A stretch of DNA of 64,000 nucleotides from Vreelandella profundi (GTDB lineage Bacteria; Pseudomonadota; Gammaproteobacteria; Pseudomonadales; Halomonadaceae): assembly GCF_019722725.1 (NCBI RefSeq), contig NZ_CP077941.1:3038001-3102000 (forward strand), written 5' to 3'. Position numbers and translations under genes: made by a program. The notes beneath the pieces were generated by a model. The model had not been told where the DNA came from. It saw only the letters and a program-made list of their open reading frames with translations, and did not search any database. Below are positions 1 to 8,686 of the stretch, piece by piece (the first letter of the stretch is position 1; each line of letters starts with the position of its first letter).

Positions 1-1189
1 CACCGGAAAGCTCAGAAGCGGTGCGCGCAGCCGTCCGCAGTCGAATATCAAAGCGCTGGACGGCCTCTTGAAAGGCTTTTTCTTCGCGGCGGCGGTCTAG
101 CAGCGGATGGCAGTGAGCGCGTAAATTCAGCAGGGTTACGTTTGAGCGCAGGTCCATATTCAGCACCAGCCCTTTGCCTTTGCGGTCTTCCGTCAAATAG
201 GCAATACGCTGATGCACCGCATCGCGCAGGTGGCGCAACACAACCGGCTGACCGTTACGCAGCACCTGCCCTGCACTTTTCGCGCGCAGGCCAAGCACCG
301 CTTCAATCAGCGCGGTGCGTCCCGCGCCGACTACGCCCCCAAAGCCCAGCACTTCACCGCGGCGCAACGTAAAACTGGCCTGTTTAACCGCGCCAGGCAC
401 GACGAATGCTCGCGCTTCTAATACCACCGGCGCATCGCTTGAAAGCACGGTCCGCGGTGGATACATCTCGGTAATTTCACGACCTACCATCAGACGCGCC
501 AGCTCTTCTTTACTGCGCCCAGCCATCGGCCCGCTATCGATCAAGTGACCGTCGCGCAGCACGGTCACTTGATCAGCAATTTGCTCAATTTCACGCAGCT
601 TGTGGGAGATATACAAAATGGCCACGCCGCGCTGGCGCAAGCGATCAATGAGGGCAAACAGCACCTTAACTTCGTTTTCGGTCAGGGTCGCCGTGGGTTC
701 ATCCATGATCAACACGCGCACATCACGGGTAATCGCTTTGGCGATTTCGACCATTTGTTGGTCGGACGTGCTCAGGTCTTTCACTCTAGAGCGGGGGTCA
801 ACGTGCGTTTCAAGCTCTGCGAGCGCCGCTTGGCTGCGCTCGCGCATTGCTCGACGATCCAGAAACGGCCCACGGCGCAGTTCGCGACCCAGAAAAATGT
901 TTTCTTCCACGCTAAGCTGTTCCGCTAGCGCCAGCTCCTGATGAATCATCACCACGCCGTTAGCCTCGGCTTCGCCGCTTGAGCGGTAATGCTGCGGGCT
1001 GCCGTCGCAAAGCACCTCGCCCGAGGTTGGGCGAAGGTAGCCTGCGAGGATTTTCACCAACGTCGATTTGCCAGCGCCGTTCTCACCTAGCAGCGCGTGA
1101 ACCTCGCCTGCCTGCAGGTCGAGATCAACATCGAAGAGCACCTGATTGTCGCCAAAAAAACGGCAGATATTGCGCGCCGACACGAGCAT
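1..1189 (-). CDS. Sugar ABC transporter ATP-binding protein, RbsA/MglA type (3' end beyond window)
   Basis: Reading the minus strand from the ATG at 1189 gives an open frame of 396 codons that runs off the left edge. The protein starts MLVSARNICRFFGDN. It has a Walker A GENGAGKST at residues 35-43, a family-typical signature DLSTSDQQ and a Walker B VLIMDEPT near residue 165. A second, degenerate nucleotide-binding domain begins GVVGAGRTAL. Two fused ATPase domains are characteristic of the carbohydrate uptake ATPases RbsA, MglA, XylG and AraG. The full protein should be about 500 residues, so roughly the last 100 are missing. AGGTGG lies just upstream of the ATG. Permease and binding-protein genes are presumably further left. 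The gene diverges from a ROK regulator, which may control it. The substrate cannot be told from the sequence. Confidence 0.9.
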   Translation of the reverse strand, partial: MLVSARNICRFFGDNQVLFDVDLDLQAGEVHALLGENGAGKSTLVKILAGYLRPTSGEVLCDGSPQHYRSSGEAEANGVVMIHQELALAEQLSVEENIFLGRELRRGPFLDRRAMRERSQAALAELETHVDPRSRVKDLSTSDQQMVEIAKAITRDVRVLIMDEPTATLTENEVKVLFALIDRLRQRGVAILYISHKLREIEQIADQVTVLRDGHLIDSGPMAGRSKEELARLMVGREITEMYPPRTVLSSDAPVVLEARAFVVPGAVKQASFTLRRGEVLGFGGVVGAGRTALIEAVLGLRAKSAGQVLRNGQPVVLRHLRDAVHQRIAYLTEDRKGKGLVLNMDLRSNVTLLNLRAHCHPLLDRRREEKAFQEAVQRFDIRLRTAARTASELSG

Positions 1190-1401
1190 GAGGCCACCTA
1201 TGATTACTATTATTATTGTCTGTAAGGCTTACTAGGATCGCTTTATTTAGAATGATGCTTGATTTACTTTAGGTGCTGAAATAAATATCTGCAAATACAA
1301 CTTAGGTCGTATTTTGGTAATCGCGCTAACGTCTCACGATGATGTCGTTAGACGATTTTGTTAATCCGCTACCTTTCATCACGATGTATAACGGCAACCC
1401 T

Positions 1402-2622
1402 ATGTCCATTCCGTCGACAGATACTAGCCGCCACGACAATATCCTGGCGGTGCTTCGCACGTTGCGTGAACAGGGCCCAGTCGCGCGCGTTGACCTAGGC
1501 GCTTTGAACGGCATCAGCTCCGCCACCGTGACCTCCATCAGCGCAGAATTACTCCAGCAAGGTTTGATTACCGAACATCCCCATGCAACGCCTCGCCCCG
1601 CCGGGCGAGGGCGACCTAAAACGCTGATTGCGCTCGACCCACAGGCGGCCTACGTGGTCTGCATTAAGCTATCGATTAATGAGATTCAGCTGGTAGTGGG
1701 CAATTTTGCGGGCCAGGTGTGCCACAGCGAATATCATAAACTCCCCACATTGAGGCTGACAGCCGACGATTTAGTCACGCTGCTGCAAGAGAAAGTGAGC
1801 GCCGTATGCGCACAACATCAGGGGAAATTTCAGCGCTTAGCGGGAATCTGTTTAGCGGTGCAGGGAGTGGTTTCATCAGCTTATGGCACGATCATCTGGT
1901 CGCCCGCGCTGAGCTTTCGCAACGCGCCCATCTCCGATCAATTAGCCGAGCACTTTAACTGCAGCGTGCTGCTGGAAAACGATGCCAACTGTATCGCCAG
2001 CGTTCTGGCAGCACAGCCTGCCTATGCTAACAGCCCCAACTTAGTGGTGGTTATGCTGGGCTACGGTATCGGCATGTCGGTGCTGATTAACGGCGTGCCG
2101 TTTGTTGGCGCTAACGGCTCAGCGGCAGAGTTTGGGCATAGTAAATATCAGCCGGGCGGCGCGCTATGTGCCTGCGGACGACGCGGCTGCATCGAGGCCT
2201 ATGTCAGCGATTACGCACTTTACCGAGAGGCCGTTCGCCATTTAGTTCTGCTTAATGACGAGACGACTCATCCCTCAGAATCACAGATGTGCTCGCTAAC
2301 GCAAATGGCAGCACAGGGCGACCCGCAGGCTATGCGTATTTATGCCGAAGCGGGCCGCGCACTGGGCTACGGTATCGCCAATGTACTGGCGCTGTTCAAT
2401 CCTGATCTAGTGCTGATCACCGGCGCAGGCGTACGCGGATTTGACGCGATGCAGGCCGCGATGCACCACGCTATTAACGAAGCATTAGTGGCTGAGCTGA
2501 TTGGCTCAACCCGTATAGAGAGCTGTGCTTGGGATCAAGACATGACCTGCATCGGCGGCATCGCTATGACGCTGCATGCCACCGATGCTCAGACGCTGTT
2601 ATCTACCAATGAGCGGGCTTAA
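1402..2622 (+). CDS. ROK-family transcriptional regulator (NagC/Mlc/XylR type)
   Basis: This is a sugar-responsive repressor. An N-terminal winged helix-turn-helix (about residues 10-60; LRTLREQGPVARVDLGAL...SSATVTSIS) is followed by a ROK sugar-kinase-like domain. The ROK zinc motif CACGRRGC is present near residue 256, and the GAGVRG and GYGIGM stretches fit the ROK fold. The frame is open from 1339 (427 aa). I prefer the ATG at 1402 (406 aa) because ROK repressors usually start 10-20 residues before the HTH, but neither start has a clear ribosome binding site. It is divergent from the sugar ABC ATPase gene and ends 6 bp from the convergent SDR gene, so control of the ABC operon is the natural guess. 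The ligand is unknown. Confidence 0.85.
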   Translation: MSIPSTDTSRHDNILAVLRTLREQGPVARVDLGALNGISSATVTSISAELLQQGLITEHPHATPRPAGRGRPKTLIALDPQAAYVVCIKLSINEIQLVVGNFAGQVCHSEYHKLPTLRLTADDLVTLLQEKVSAVCAQHQGKFQRLAGICLAVQGVVSSAYGTIIWSPALSFRNAPISDQLAEHFNCSVLLENDANCIASVLAAQPAYANSPNLVVVMLGYGIGMSVLINGVPFVGANGSAAEFGHSKYQPGGALCACGRRGCIEAYVSDYALYREAVRHLVLLNDETTHPSESQMCSLTQMAAQGDPQAMRIYAEAGRALGYGIANVLALFNPDLVLITGAGVRGFDAMQAAMHHAINEALVAELIGSTRIESCAWDQDMTCIGGIAMTLHATDAQTLLSTNERA

Positions 2623-2628
2623 CAGTCG

Positions 2629-3405
2629 TCAGTCGTGATAGACCGCGCTGCGCCCTCCATCAATGGTCAGGCAGCTTGCGTTGATAAAGGGCGCCTCATC
2701 TGAGGCCAGGAAGACGACCGTCATCGCCACTTCCTCGGGCTCCCCAAGCCGCCCAGGCGGCAGCAAGGCTTCAATATGCGCTCGCGCCGCGCCAGGATCA
2801 TCGAATGTCTGCCAATGTGCCTCCACCGCCGGGGTGGCGATATAGCCCGGCGCAATCGCATTGACTCGCACGCCTCGAGCGGCGTACTCAATACCGAGTG
2901 CCCGCGTCAAACCAATCAAACCATGCTTAGCCACCGGATAGGGAAAGCAGCCGGGGATAATCGAGAAGCTATGCGTGGAGGCAATGTTGATAATGGCGCC
3001 ACCGCCCTGCTCAATTAGATCTGGCAACACCGCCCGGCTACAGTACCAGGCACCTTCCAGATCGACAGCGAGGCACTGCCGCCAGGCCTCATCTGGCATG
3101 GCGAGTGGCTCATGGAAGACATTCATTCCGGCGTTATTGACCAGACTAGTCAAGGGCCCGTTACTCTCACGCGCCTTCGCCACAGCGGCCTCTACCGCAG
3201 CACTGTCGGCAATATCGGCGACTAACGCCAAAGCCTTGTAGCCTTCGCTACGCAACTGAGCGGCCAAGCGTTCGGCGCCAGCGCCATCCCGATCCAGCAA
3301 GGCGACTGTAGCTCCTTCTCGCACGCAGGCCTCGGCGATGGCGCGACCGATGCCGGTGGCTGCCCCGGTTACCAGGATATGCTTAGCGGCCAATCTAGCG
3401 GTCAT
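2629..3405 (-). CDS. SDR-family sugar 1-dehydrogenase (probable)
   Basis: This is a 258-residue classical short-chain dehydrogenase. It has the cofactor motif TGAATGIG (residues 14-21), NNAG (90-93), catalytic Ser143, Tyr156 and Lys160 (YPVAK) and a C-terminal IDGGRSAVY. The ATG at 3405 follows a strong GAGGAGG. It is the last gene of the minus-strand arabinose transport operon, 46 bp after the permease. SDRs at this position commonly oxidise an aldose (L-arabinose, D-galactose or L-fucose) to the lactone with NAD(P). The substrate is inferred from context only. A second candidate sugar dehydrogenase of another family lies at 24419-25369, so the two may divide substrates. Confidence 0.8.
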   Translation of the reverse strand: MTARLAAKHILVTGAATGIGRAIAEACVREGATVALLDRDGAGAERLAAQLRSEGYKALALVADIADSAAVEAAVAKARESNGPLTSLVNNAGMNVFHEPLAMPDEAWRQCLAVDLEGAWYCSRAVLPDLIEQGGGAIINIASTHSFSIIPGCFPYPVAKHGLIGLTRALGIEYAARGVRVNAIAPGYIATPAVEAHWQTFDDPGAARAHIEALLPPGRLGEPEEVAMTVVFLASDEAPFINASCLTIDGGRSAVYHD

Positions 3406-3451
3406 TACCCCTCCTCAGGTCTTCTTTTCAGCTAGGCAATTAGTCGTTAAG

Positions 3452-4468
3452 TCAGGCCCGTTGACGGCGGGTCTGCTTCCAGCGATCAAACATTACCGCC
3501 AGCAGTAGAATCCCACCGCGTACTAAGTACTGGTAAAACGTCGGCACGTTGAGCAAGCCCATGGCATTCTGCACACAGCCCATAATCAGCACCCCGACCA
3601 CCACGCCGGTGATCGTCGCCACACCGCCCGACAGCGCAACCCCGCCCAGTACGCAGGCGGAAATTACCGCCAGTTCCAAGCCCATGGAGGTATTGGGATC
3701 GCCCAGCCCCATGCGCGAGGCCAGCAGCACCCCGACGACGCCAGCCACCACGCCCTGGAGACCGAAAACAATAATCTTGAGGCGGCGAACGTTCACCCCC
3801 GCCAGCGCGGCGGCCTCTGAGTTACCGCCGGTAGCCAGTACATTGCGCCCGAAGGCTGTCATGTTGAGGATCACGCCAAAGATCACAAAGCAGGCCAGCA
3901 TGGTCCATACCGGCAGCGTTAAACCGAGAAAGGAGGCGCTGCCCAGGTCAAAGAAACCCGGCACGGTAATCATCACGGCGTCACCGCCAGAGGTGATGTA
4001 AGCCAACCCGCGCACAAACTCCATCGCCGCCAGGGTCGCGATCAGCGAGTTAATGCCGAACTTGGCAATCACTAGGCCGTTAAAGGCACCTACCGCGCCC
4101 CCAGCCACAATGCCCCCCATCACGCCGATGAACACGCTACCGGTGCTGGTCGTTACCGTTGCGGCGACCACTCCTGCAAAGGCCACCGTGGAGGCTACCG
4201 AAAGGTCCACCTCGCCCAGCGCCAATACCAGCATCATGGTGGCGGCTAAACTGCCGATCAGGGTCACCGACAGCAGCAACCCGACCATATTGCGGCCGGT
4301 TAAGAAGTCGGGGATGAGCACCGCCAGGGCGATAAACAGCAGCAAAAAAATCGCAATCATGCCCGAGGTATCAAGCAGTGCACGTAGTGGCTTGATAAGC
4401 CCTTGGCGCCCCGCCGGACGAGCGGGAGCTTTATGGCCATCGCTTTGGGTTACATCGTTTGTTGTCAT
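3452..4468 (-). CDS. araH: L-arabinose ABC transporter permease AraH
   Basis: A 338-residue very hydrophobic membrane protein of the RbsC/XylH/AraH permease family, with about eight to ten membrane segments. It contains the conserved stretch VDLSVAST and the family's glycine-rich GGVALSGGVATITG motif near residue 275. It follows araG by 55 bp in the order araF-araG-araH seen in other bacteria, and the convincing AraF and AraG homologues in the same operon set the substrate. The ATG at 4468 is preceded by AGGACG. The protein forms the dimeric inner-membrane channel. Confidence 0.88.
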   Translation of the reverse strand: MTTNDVTQSDGHKAPARPAGRQGLIKPLRALLDTSGMIAIFLLLFIALAVLIPDFLTGRNMVGLLLSVTLIGSLAATMMLVLALGEVDLSVASTVAFAGVVAATVTTSTGSVFIGVMGGIVAGGAVGAFNGLVIAKFGINSLIATLAAMEFVRGLAYITSGGDAVMITVPGFFDLGSASFLGLTLPVWTMLACFVIFGVILNMTAFGRNVLATGGNSEAAALAGVNVRRLKIIVFGLQGVVAGVVGVLLASRMGLGDPNTSMGLELAVISACVLGGVALSGGVATITGVVVGVLIMGCVQNAMGLLNVPTFYQYLVRGGILLLAVMFDRWKQTRRQRA

Positions 4469-4523
4469 GGTAGTCGTCCTGAGCGTGTTCTTTTAAGAGC
4501 GAGCGTGCTGAAAAAAAGCCGAC

Positions 4524-6017
4524 TTAGGCGGGTAACGCCAACCCTAGCAGCCGTTCGGGGGTGGCCGACTCCCGCGGCACCACGTCCACCAGTTCCCCGT
4601 CGCGCATCACCGCAATGCGGTCGCAAATAGAGCTAACTTCCGCTAGGTCACTGGAAATCACTACGACGCTTTTGCCCTGCTCGGCCAGGTCGTAAAGCAG
4701 CGAGTAAATGTCTCGCCGCGCGCCCACGTCGATGCCTCGGGTCGGCTCGTCCATGACGAACAGATCAATCTCTTCAGCCAGCCAGCGGGCCAGAATCACC
4801 TTCTGCTGATTGCCGCCCGAGAGCTTACCAATGGGCGTTCGCGGCCCCGGCGTTTTAACACTGAGCTGCTGGATATACGACTCGGCATTACGTCGCTCAC
4901 GGCCGGGGTGGCGGAACATTCCCCAGCGTTTGAAAAAGCGTCGGCAGCTGATATTGAGGTTGTCGGCGACGCTTGCCACCGGGAAGATCCCCTGGGACTT
5001 ACGGTCCTCCGGGCACATGGCAATCCCCGCGCGAATGGCATCCTGGGGGCTTTTAAACCGTCGCACCTCGCCATTGAACTGCACGCTGCCCGCTTTGGGA
5101 GATTCGACTCCGCAGACCAGCCGCAGCAACTCGCTGCGCCCGGCACCGACGAGACCAAACAGCCCAAACACTTCACCGCGCTTAACGGAGAAACTTACCG
5201 GCGCCTTAAGACCGCGCCCCTGAATGCCTTCAACGTTCAAGATCACGTCGCCATGTTCGCGAGGGCGATAGCCGTAAACGTCGTTGATATCCCGCCCCAC
5301 CATCTCACTCACCAGCAGGTCGTGATTTAGCGCCGACATATCCTCGTGGGTGCGAATATGCTGGCCATCGCGGAAGATCGTGACCGCATCGCACATCTCA
5401 AAGACCTCTTCCATGCGATGTGTCACGTAGAGCACTACCCGACCCTCGTCGCGCAGCCGTTTGACGATGCGCTTTAGCTGACGGGTCTCTTGAATGGAGA
5501 GGCTGCTAGTGGGTTCATCAAAGGCGATTATCTTGGCGTCGCGCAGCAGCGCGCGGCCAATCTCAATCATCTGCTGTTGGCCGATGGATAGATCGCGCAC
5601 CTTGGTCGAGGGGTGGATATTTCCCTCGCCGAGGTCGGCCAGAATCGCCAGCGCCTTTTCACGCAGCTGGCGGCGGTTGACGAAGCCCCGCCGCGTGGGC
5701 AGCTGGCCCAGGAGCAGGTTCTCAGCCACCGACATATTGGGCGAGAGCGTCAGTTCCTGATAAATGATGGAGACCCCTTCCCGCAGCGCTTCTCGGGCGT
5801 TACCGAACACGTGGCGCTGCCCATTGATCCACAGTGCCCCCTCCGCCACGCGATTAACGCCGCTCAATACCTTGAGCAGCGTGGATTTACCCGCGCCGTT
5901 CTCACCCATCAGCGCATGTACTTGACCGGTTTGAGCACCAAAGCTCACCCCATCCAGCGCGCGCACCCCAGGAAAGACGACGCTAATCGCGTCGAAACGT
6001 AGATAAGCATCAGACAT
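4524..6017 (-). CDS. araG: L-arabinose ABC transporter ATP-binding protein AraG
   Basis: A 497-residue double ATPase. The first domain has Walker A GENGAGKST at residues 38-46, signature LSIGQQQMIEIGRALL and Walker B IIAFDEPTSSLS. The second has GLVGAGRSELLR, LSGGNQQKVILARWL and FVMDEPTRGIDVGA. Length and layout match AraG/MglA-type sugar ATPases. The ATG at 6017 has GGGAGG 9 bases upstream. It lies between araF and araH, and the 41-bp gap after araF holds only a weak hairpin. It energises arabinose import at the cytoplasmic face. Confidence 0.9.
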   Translation of the reverse strand: MSDAYLRFDAISVVFPGVRALDGVSFGAQTGQVHALMGENGAGKSTLLKVLSGVNRVAEGALWINGQRHVFGNAREALREGVSIIYQELTLSPNMSVAENLLLGQLPTRRGFVNRRQLREKALAILADLGEGNIHPSTKVRDLSIGQQQMIEIGRALLRDAKIIAFDEPTSSLSIQETRQLKRIVKRLRDEGRVVLYVTHRMEEVFEMCDAVTIFRDGQHIRTHEDMSALNHDLLVSEMVGRDINDVYGYRPREHGDVILNVEGIQGRGLKAPVSFSVKRGEVFGLFGLVGAGRSELLRLVCGVESPKAGSVQFNGEVRRFKSPQDAIRAGIAMCPEDRKSQGIFPVASVADNLNISCRRFFKRWGMFRHPGRERRNAESYIQQLSVKTPGPRTPIGKLSGGNQQKVILARWLAEEIDLFVMDEPTRGIDVGARRDIYSLLYDLAEQGKSVVVISSDLAEVSSICDRIAVMRDGELVDVVPRESATPERLLGLALPA

Positions 6018-6058
6018 GCTTCAAGCCTCCCGCGGCCACTGACCGTTACAGGTCGTGC

Positions 6059-7054
6059 TCACAAACCCAGCTCTGCGCGTACTTCCTGCCAGTTGTCACG
6101 TGTCATCAAGACGCCTGAGGTTTCGGTATTGGCCGGCGGCTGTGTGTCCTCGCTAATCCAGCGATAGAGATCTTCGGCGGTTTGACGGCCGTGCATAGTG
6201 GAACTGACCGCGACTGTGCCGTGAAAGCCAGTAGGGTTATCGCGTGAGAACTCGGCAAAGGCCGCACCGGAACCATTGATACCCACACCGATCACATCCT
6301 CTGGGGCCAGGCCGTATTGCTCCGTGGCCCGGACGCCACCTAGAACGCTCTCCTCGTTCAGTGCATAGATCACCCAGTGTTCATAATCGCCACGCTGAGA
6401 GAGCACGGGGGATGCGGCGGAAAAGGCGCTGGTGGTATCGCTGTTCTGCTGGGGTGCATCGAAGATGTTGCTTTCTGGGAAGCCTGCGCCAAGGAGCGCG
6501 GCGGTCGCACCATCGGTGCGCTCGACGGCGGTGGGTAGCTCGTTATTGGTAATGCGTAGCGCGGCGACCTTTTCGAGATCCCAGCCGCGCGCTTGAATTT
6601 CGGCGGCAATCGCATCGCCTGCCTGCTGGCCAATCTTATAACCGGACATGCCCAGGTGCGGCACGCCTTCCATCGGTTCACCGCTCGAGTTAACGAACTG
6701 GTCATCTACGGTGACCACTTTCATATTGTACTGGTTGGCACGGTTCATTATCGCAGGCCCCAGACGCACGTCCGGCGGGCAGATCACAAAACCGTCTGCC
6801 CCCTGGGCGTAAAGGTTATCAATGGCGGTTAGCACTTCCTGGCCATCTTCGCCGCTAAGGCGCACCACGTCGAAACCGAGCTCTTCACCTGCCGCTGTAG
6901 CGGCCTGTTGTTCGTTAATGAACCATGCCTGCTCAGGCTTTTTAACGATAAAACCAATCTTCACCTCGTCTTCCTGTGCCTGCACTGATCCCAGCGAGGC
7001 AAGCATAACAGCGCTCCCAAGTGCTAAACGGGCAAATGTCTTAGTCAATATCAT
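6059..7054 (-). CDS. araF: Periplasmic L-arabinose-binding protein AraF
   Basis: A 331-residue type I periplasmic binding protein with a signal peptide cleaved after SVQA (residue 26). The mature part tracks E. coli AraF closely in remembered landmarks: IGFIVKKPEQAWF, GADGFVICPPD, MKVVTVDDQFVN, LGGVRATEQYGL and the end VLMTRDNWQE. This is enough to name it as AraF rather than a generic sugar-binding protein. The ATG at 7054 follows AGGAGT. It is the first gene of araFGH. AraF-type proteins usually also bind D-galactose and D-fucose, which matters here because the downstream enzymes can act on either sugar. Confidence 0.93.
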   Translation of the reverse strand: MILTKTFARLALGSAVMLASLGSVQAQEDEVKIGFIVKKPEQAWFINEQQAATAAGEELGFDVVRLSGEDGQEVLTAIDNLYAQGADGFVICPPDVRLGPAIMNRANQYNMKVVTVDDQFVNSSGEPMEGVPHLGMSGYKIGQQAGDAIAAEIQARGWDLEKVAALRITNNELPTAVERTDGATAALLGAGFPESNIFDAPQQNSDTTSAFSAASPVLSQRGDYEHWVIYALNEESVLGGVRATEQYGLAPEDVIGVGINGSGAAFAEFSRDNPTGFHGTVAVSSTMHGRQTAEDLYRWISEDTQPPANTETSGVLMTRDNWQEVRAELGL

Positions 7055-7105
7055 CGTTATACTCCTGCGAGTTTTTAGCGTTGTTTTATTGATATTTCAA
7101 TTTTT

Positions 7106-7118
7106 ATTACCAACCCAT
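7106..7118. promoter_or_regulatory. Candidate regulator site upstream of araF
   Basis: The 13-mer ATTACCAACCCAT lies about 50 bp upstream of the araF start. It resembles ATAACCAACCAAT, which occurs in both copies of the duplicated divergent promoter at 8463 and 13089. Three similar sites upstream of arabinose-related genes suggest an operator of the LysR regulator at 13162, but no binding site consensus was checked. Confidence 0.3.
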
Positions 7119-7126
7119 TGGGGTGG

Positions 7127-8356
7127 TTATTCTTCAAAATTCTGCTGTGCCGAAAAGCGGTATACCGTACGCGAGCGATACGTCTCACCCGGCTCTAGAA
7201 TCGTGCTGGGAAACGCCGCCTGATTGGGTGAATCGGGATAGTGCTGGGTCTCCAACGCAAAGCCAGAGCGTTGCCCATAAGGCTTACCCTGTTTACCGAT
7301 CAGGTCGCCGTTAAGAAAATTACCGGAATAGAACTGGATCGCGGGTTCGGTGGTATTGACTTCCACCATGCGTCCACTCTGTGGCTCCCACACTTTGGCA
7401 GCCACAACGAGTTCATCCGATGCTGCGTTATCACGGGCCAGCACAAAATTGTGGTCATAACCGCCGCCAAAGGCGAGCTGTTCGTTGTCCTGCTCAATCC
7501 GCTCGCCGATAGGCGTCGCCTGGGTAAAGTCGAATGGCGTGCCTTCAACTTCGCGAATCTCGCCGGTAGGGATCAGCGTGTCGTTGACCGGGGTAAACTC
7601 AGGAGCGTTAATCATTAGCTGATGATCGAGAATGGTGTCGCTACCTTCGCCCTTAAGGTTGAAGTAGCTGTGCTGGGTGAGATTAATCGGCGTGGCTTTG
7701 TCAGTCACCGCGCGATAATCCACCATCAGTTCGTCATTATCGGTCAGGGTGTAGGTAACTTCGGTCTCCAACCTGCCGGGATAGCCCTCTTCGCCATCCT
7801 CACTGGTATAGCGCAGCACAAGCCCCGTACCCGCATTATTCTCGAACGGTTCAGCCTGCCATAGCACCCTGTTGAACCCTTGCTGGCCGCCGTGCAGATG
7901 ATTGCTGCCATCGTTGGTGGCCAATGAATAGCTTTCCCCATCAAGGGAGAACTGACCACCCGCGATACGATTGCCGTAGCGGCCAATGATGGCACCGAAG
8001 TAAGGATTAGCCTGCCGGTACTCATCGGAGAGATACGCATCCAAGGCATCGAAGCCCAGCGCTATATCATCAAACTCGCCCGCCAAATCAGGGGTTTTCA
8101 GCGACAGAATGATCCCGCCATAGTTGATAACCCGCAGCTCAATTCCATTGGCGTTAGTGAACTGGTAGACATCGACCTGGCGACCATCGGGCAAGTGACC
8201 AAACACAGATGTCTGGACGCTGTTTTCGGCTCCACTGGCCGTGTCGGTTTCAGCGTTGCCCTGGGCTTGCGCGGCGCTTATCAGTAGCGCAACGGCGATA
8301 CCGCTGAGCAGTAAAGGAGAACCGTTTTTTAATCGTTGGCTGCACATGAGAGGCAT
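7127..8356 (-). CDS. galM: Secreted aldose 1-epimerase (mutarotase)
   Basis: A 409-residue galactose mutarotase-family protein that interconverts alpha and beta anomers of aldoses. It carries a signal peptide (hydrophobic stretch to residue 31, cut after AQA), so it acts in the periplasm, unlike the cytoplasmic E. coli GalM. Family motifs are visible: RYGNRIAGGQFSLDG, NHLHGG, the catalytic-His stretch QHSYFNLKG and the catalytic-Glu stretch ALETQHYPDSPN. The ATG at 8356 has AGGAGG 6 bases upstream. It lies 72 bp upstream of araF on the same strand, so it probably feeds the correct anomer to the binding protein or to the 1-dehydrogenase. Confidence 0.92.
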   Translation of the reverse strand: MPLMCSQRLKNGSPLLLSGIAVALLISAAQAQGNAETDTASGAENSVQTSVFGHLPDGRQVDVYQFTNANGIELRVINYGGIILSLKTPDLAGEFDDIALGFDALDAYLSDEYRQANPYFGAIIGRYGNRIAGGQFSLDGESYSLATNDGSNHLHGGQQGFNRVLWQAEPFENNAGTGLVLRYTSEDGEEGYPGRLETEVTYTLTDNDELMVDYRAVTDKATPINLTQHSYFNLKGEGSDTILDHQLMINAPEFTPVNDTLIPTGEIREVEGTPFDFTQATPIGERIEQDNEQLAFGGGYDHNFVLARDNAASDELVVAAKVWEPQSGRMVEVNTTEPAIQFYSGNFLNGDLIGKQGKPYGQRSGFALETQHYPDSPNQAAFPSTILEPGETYRSRTVYRFSAQQNFEE

Positions 8357-8535
8357 GAATTTCCTCCTGGAAACTTTTGTTATTAGCTTCTTGTTGTTAG
8401 CTTTTTGTTGTTAGGTCGGTACTGTTAATACCGATTCAATCATTACAGTAGCCATGTCTTTCATAACCAACCAATATACAAATGCATTACTATCGATATA
8501 CGTCTACGTATCAATAACAATGCAAGGCTTATCCC
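8357..8535. promoter_or_regulatory. Divergent promoter region, duplicate of the one at 13004-13161
   Basis: This intergenic stretch aligns by eye with the region between the GntP permease and the LysR gene. Shared blocks in the same order are TTGTTGTT, AGCCATG, ATAACCAACCAAT (8463-8475), TATCGATATAC (8491-8501) and CAAGGCTTAT followed by CCATGGG. It should hold the mutarotase/araFGH promoter and LysR operator sites. The original rightward gene is now only a relic. Confidence 0.7.
8374..8414. repeat. Three tandem copies of a 13-14 bp unit
   Basis: Units CTTTTGTTATTAG, CTTCTTGTTGTTAG and CTTTTTGTTGTTAG follow each other directly upstream of the mutarotase gene leader. The unit is T-rich on the plus strand. 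Function unknown; replication slippage is the simplest origin. Confidence 0.7.
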
Positions 8536-8613
8536 ATGGGCCTTCTCGGTGAGAACAGGTTTCTAGATACGCGACTAAAGTTGCGCCACTGCTCACTCTT
8601 TTGCATAGAATAA
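8536..8613 (+). pseudogene. Relic of the 5' end of a GbpR/GguR-like LysR gene
   Basis: The ATG at 8536 opens a 25-codon frame reading MGLLGENRFLDTRLKLRHCS and ending LFCIE before TAA. The intact LysR protein at 13162 starts MGVLDENWFLNVRLKLRHFQ, then LFLAL. About 14 of the first 24 residues agree, the reading frame and initiation codon coincide, and the upstream DNA is also alike. I read this as a remnant of a duplicated regulator gene, truncated after about 75 bp; the rest of the gene is absent. A short functional leader peptide cannot be excluded but is less likely. Confidence 0.75.
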
Positions 8614-8623
8614 GCACTCTCAC

Positions 8624-8644
8624 GATGGAGCCACCGGCTCCATC
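8624..8644. terminator. Perfect 9-bp hairpin after the AraD1-type gene
   Basis: GATGGAGCC, a 3-base loop ACC and GGCTCCATC. It sits about 43 bp downstream of the minus-strand dehydratase stop. No T-run follows on either strand, so it may be a processing or partial terminator hairpin. Confidence 0.5.
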
Positions 8645-8686
8645 AGACTGGCGATAGTACTGGCGGCCTCTCACATGACAAGAAAT

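Noticed and set aside
4053..4496. 147-codon plus-strand frame opposite araH
   Set aside because: It lies antisense to a clear permease gene, is rich in Thr, Ala and Pro as expected of a shadow frame, and shows no domain.
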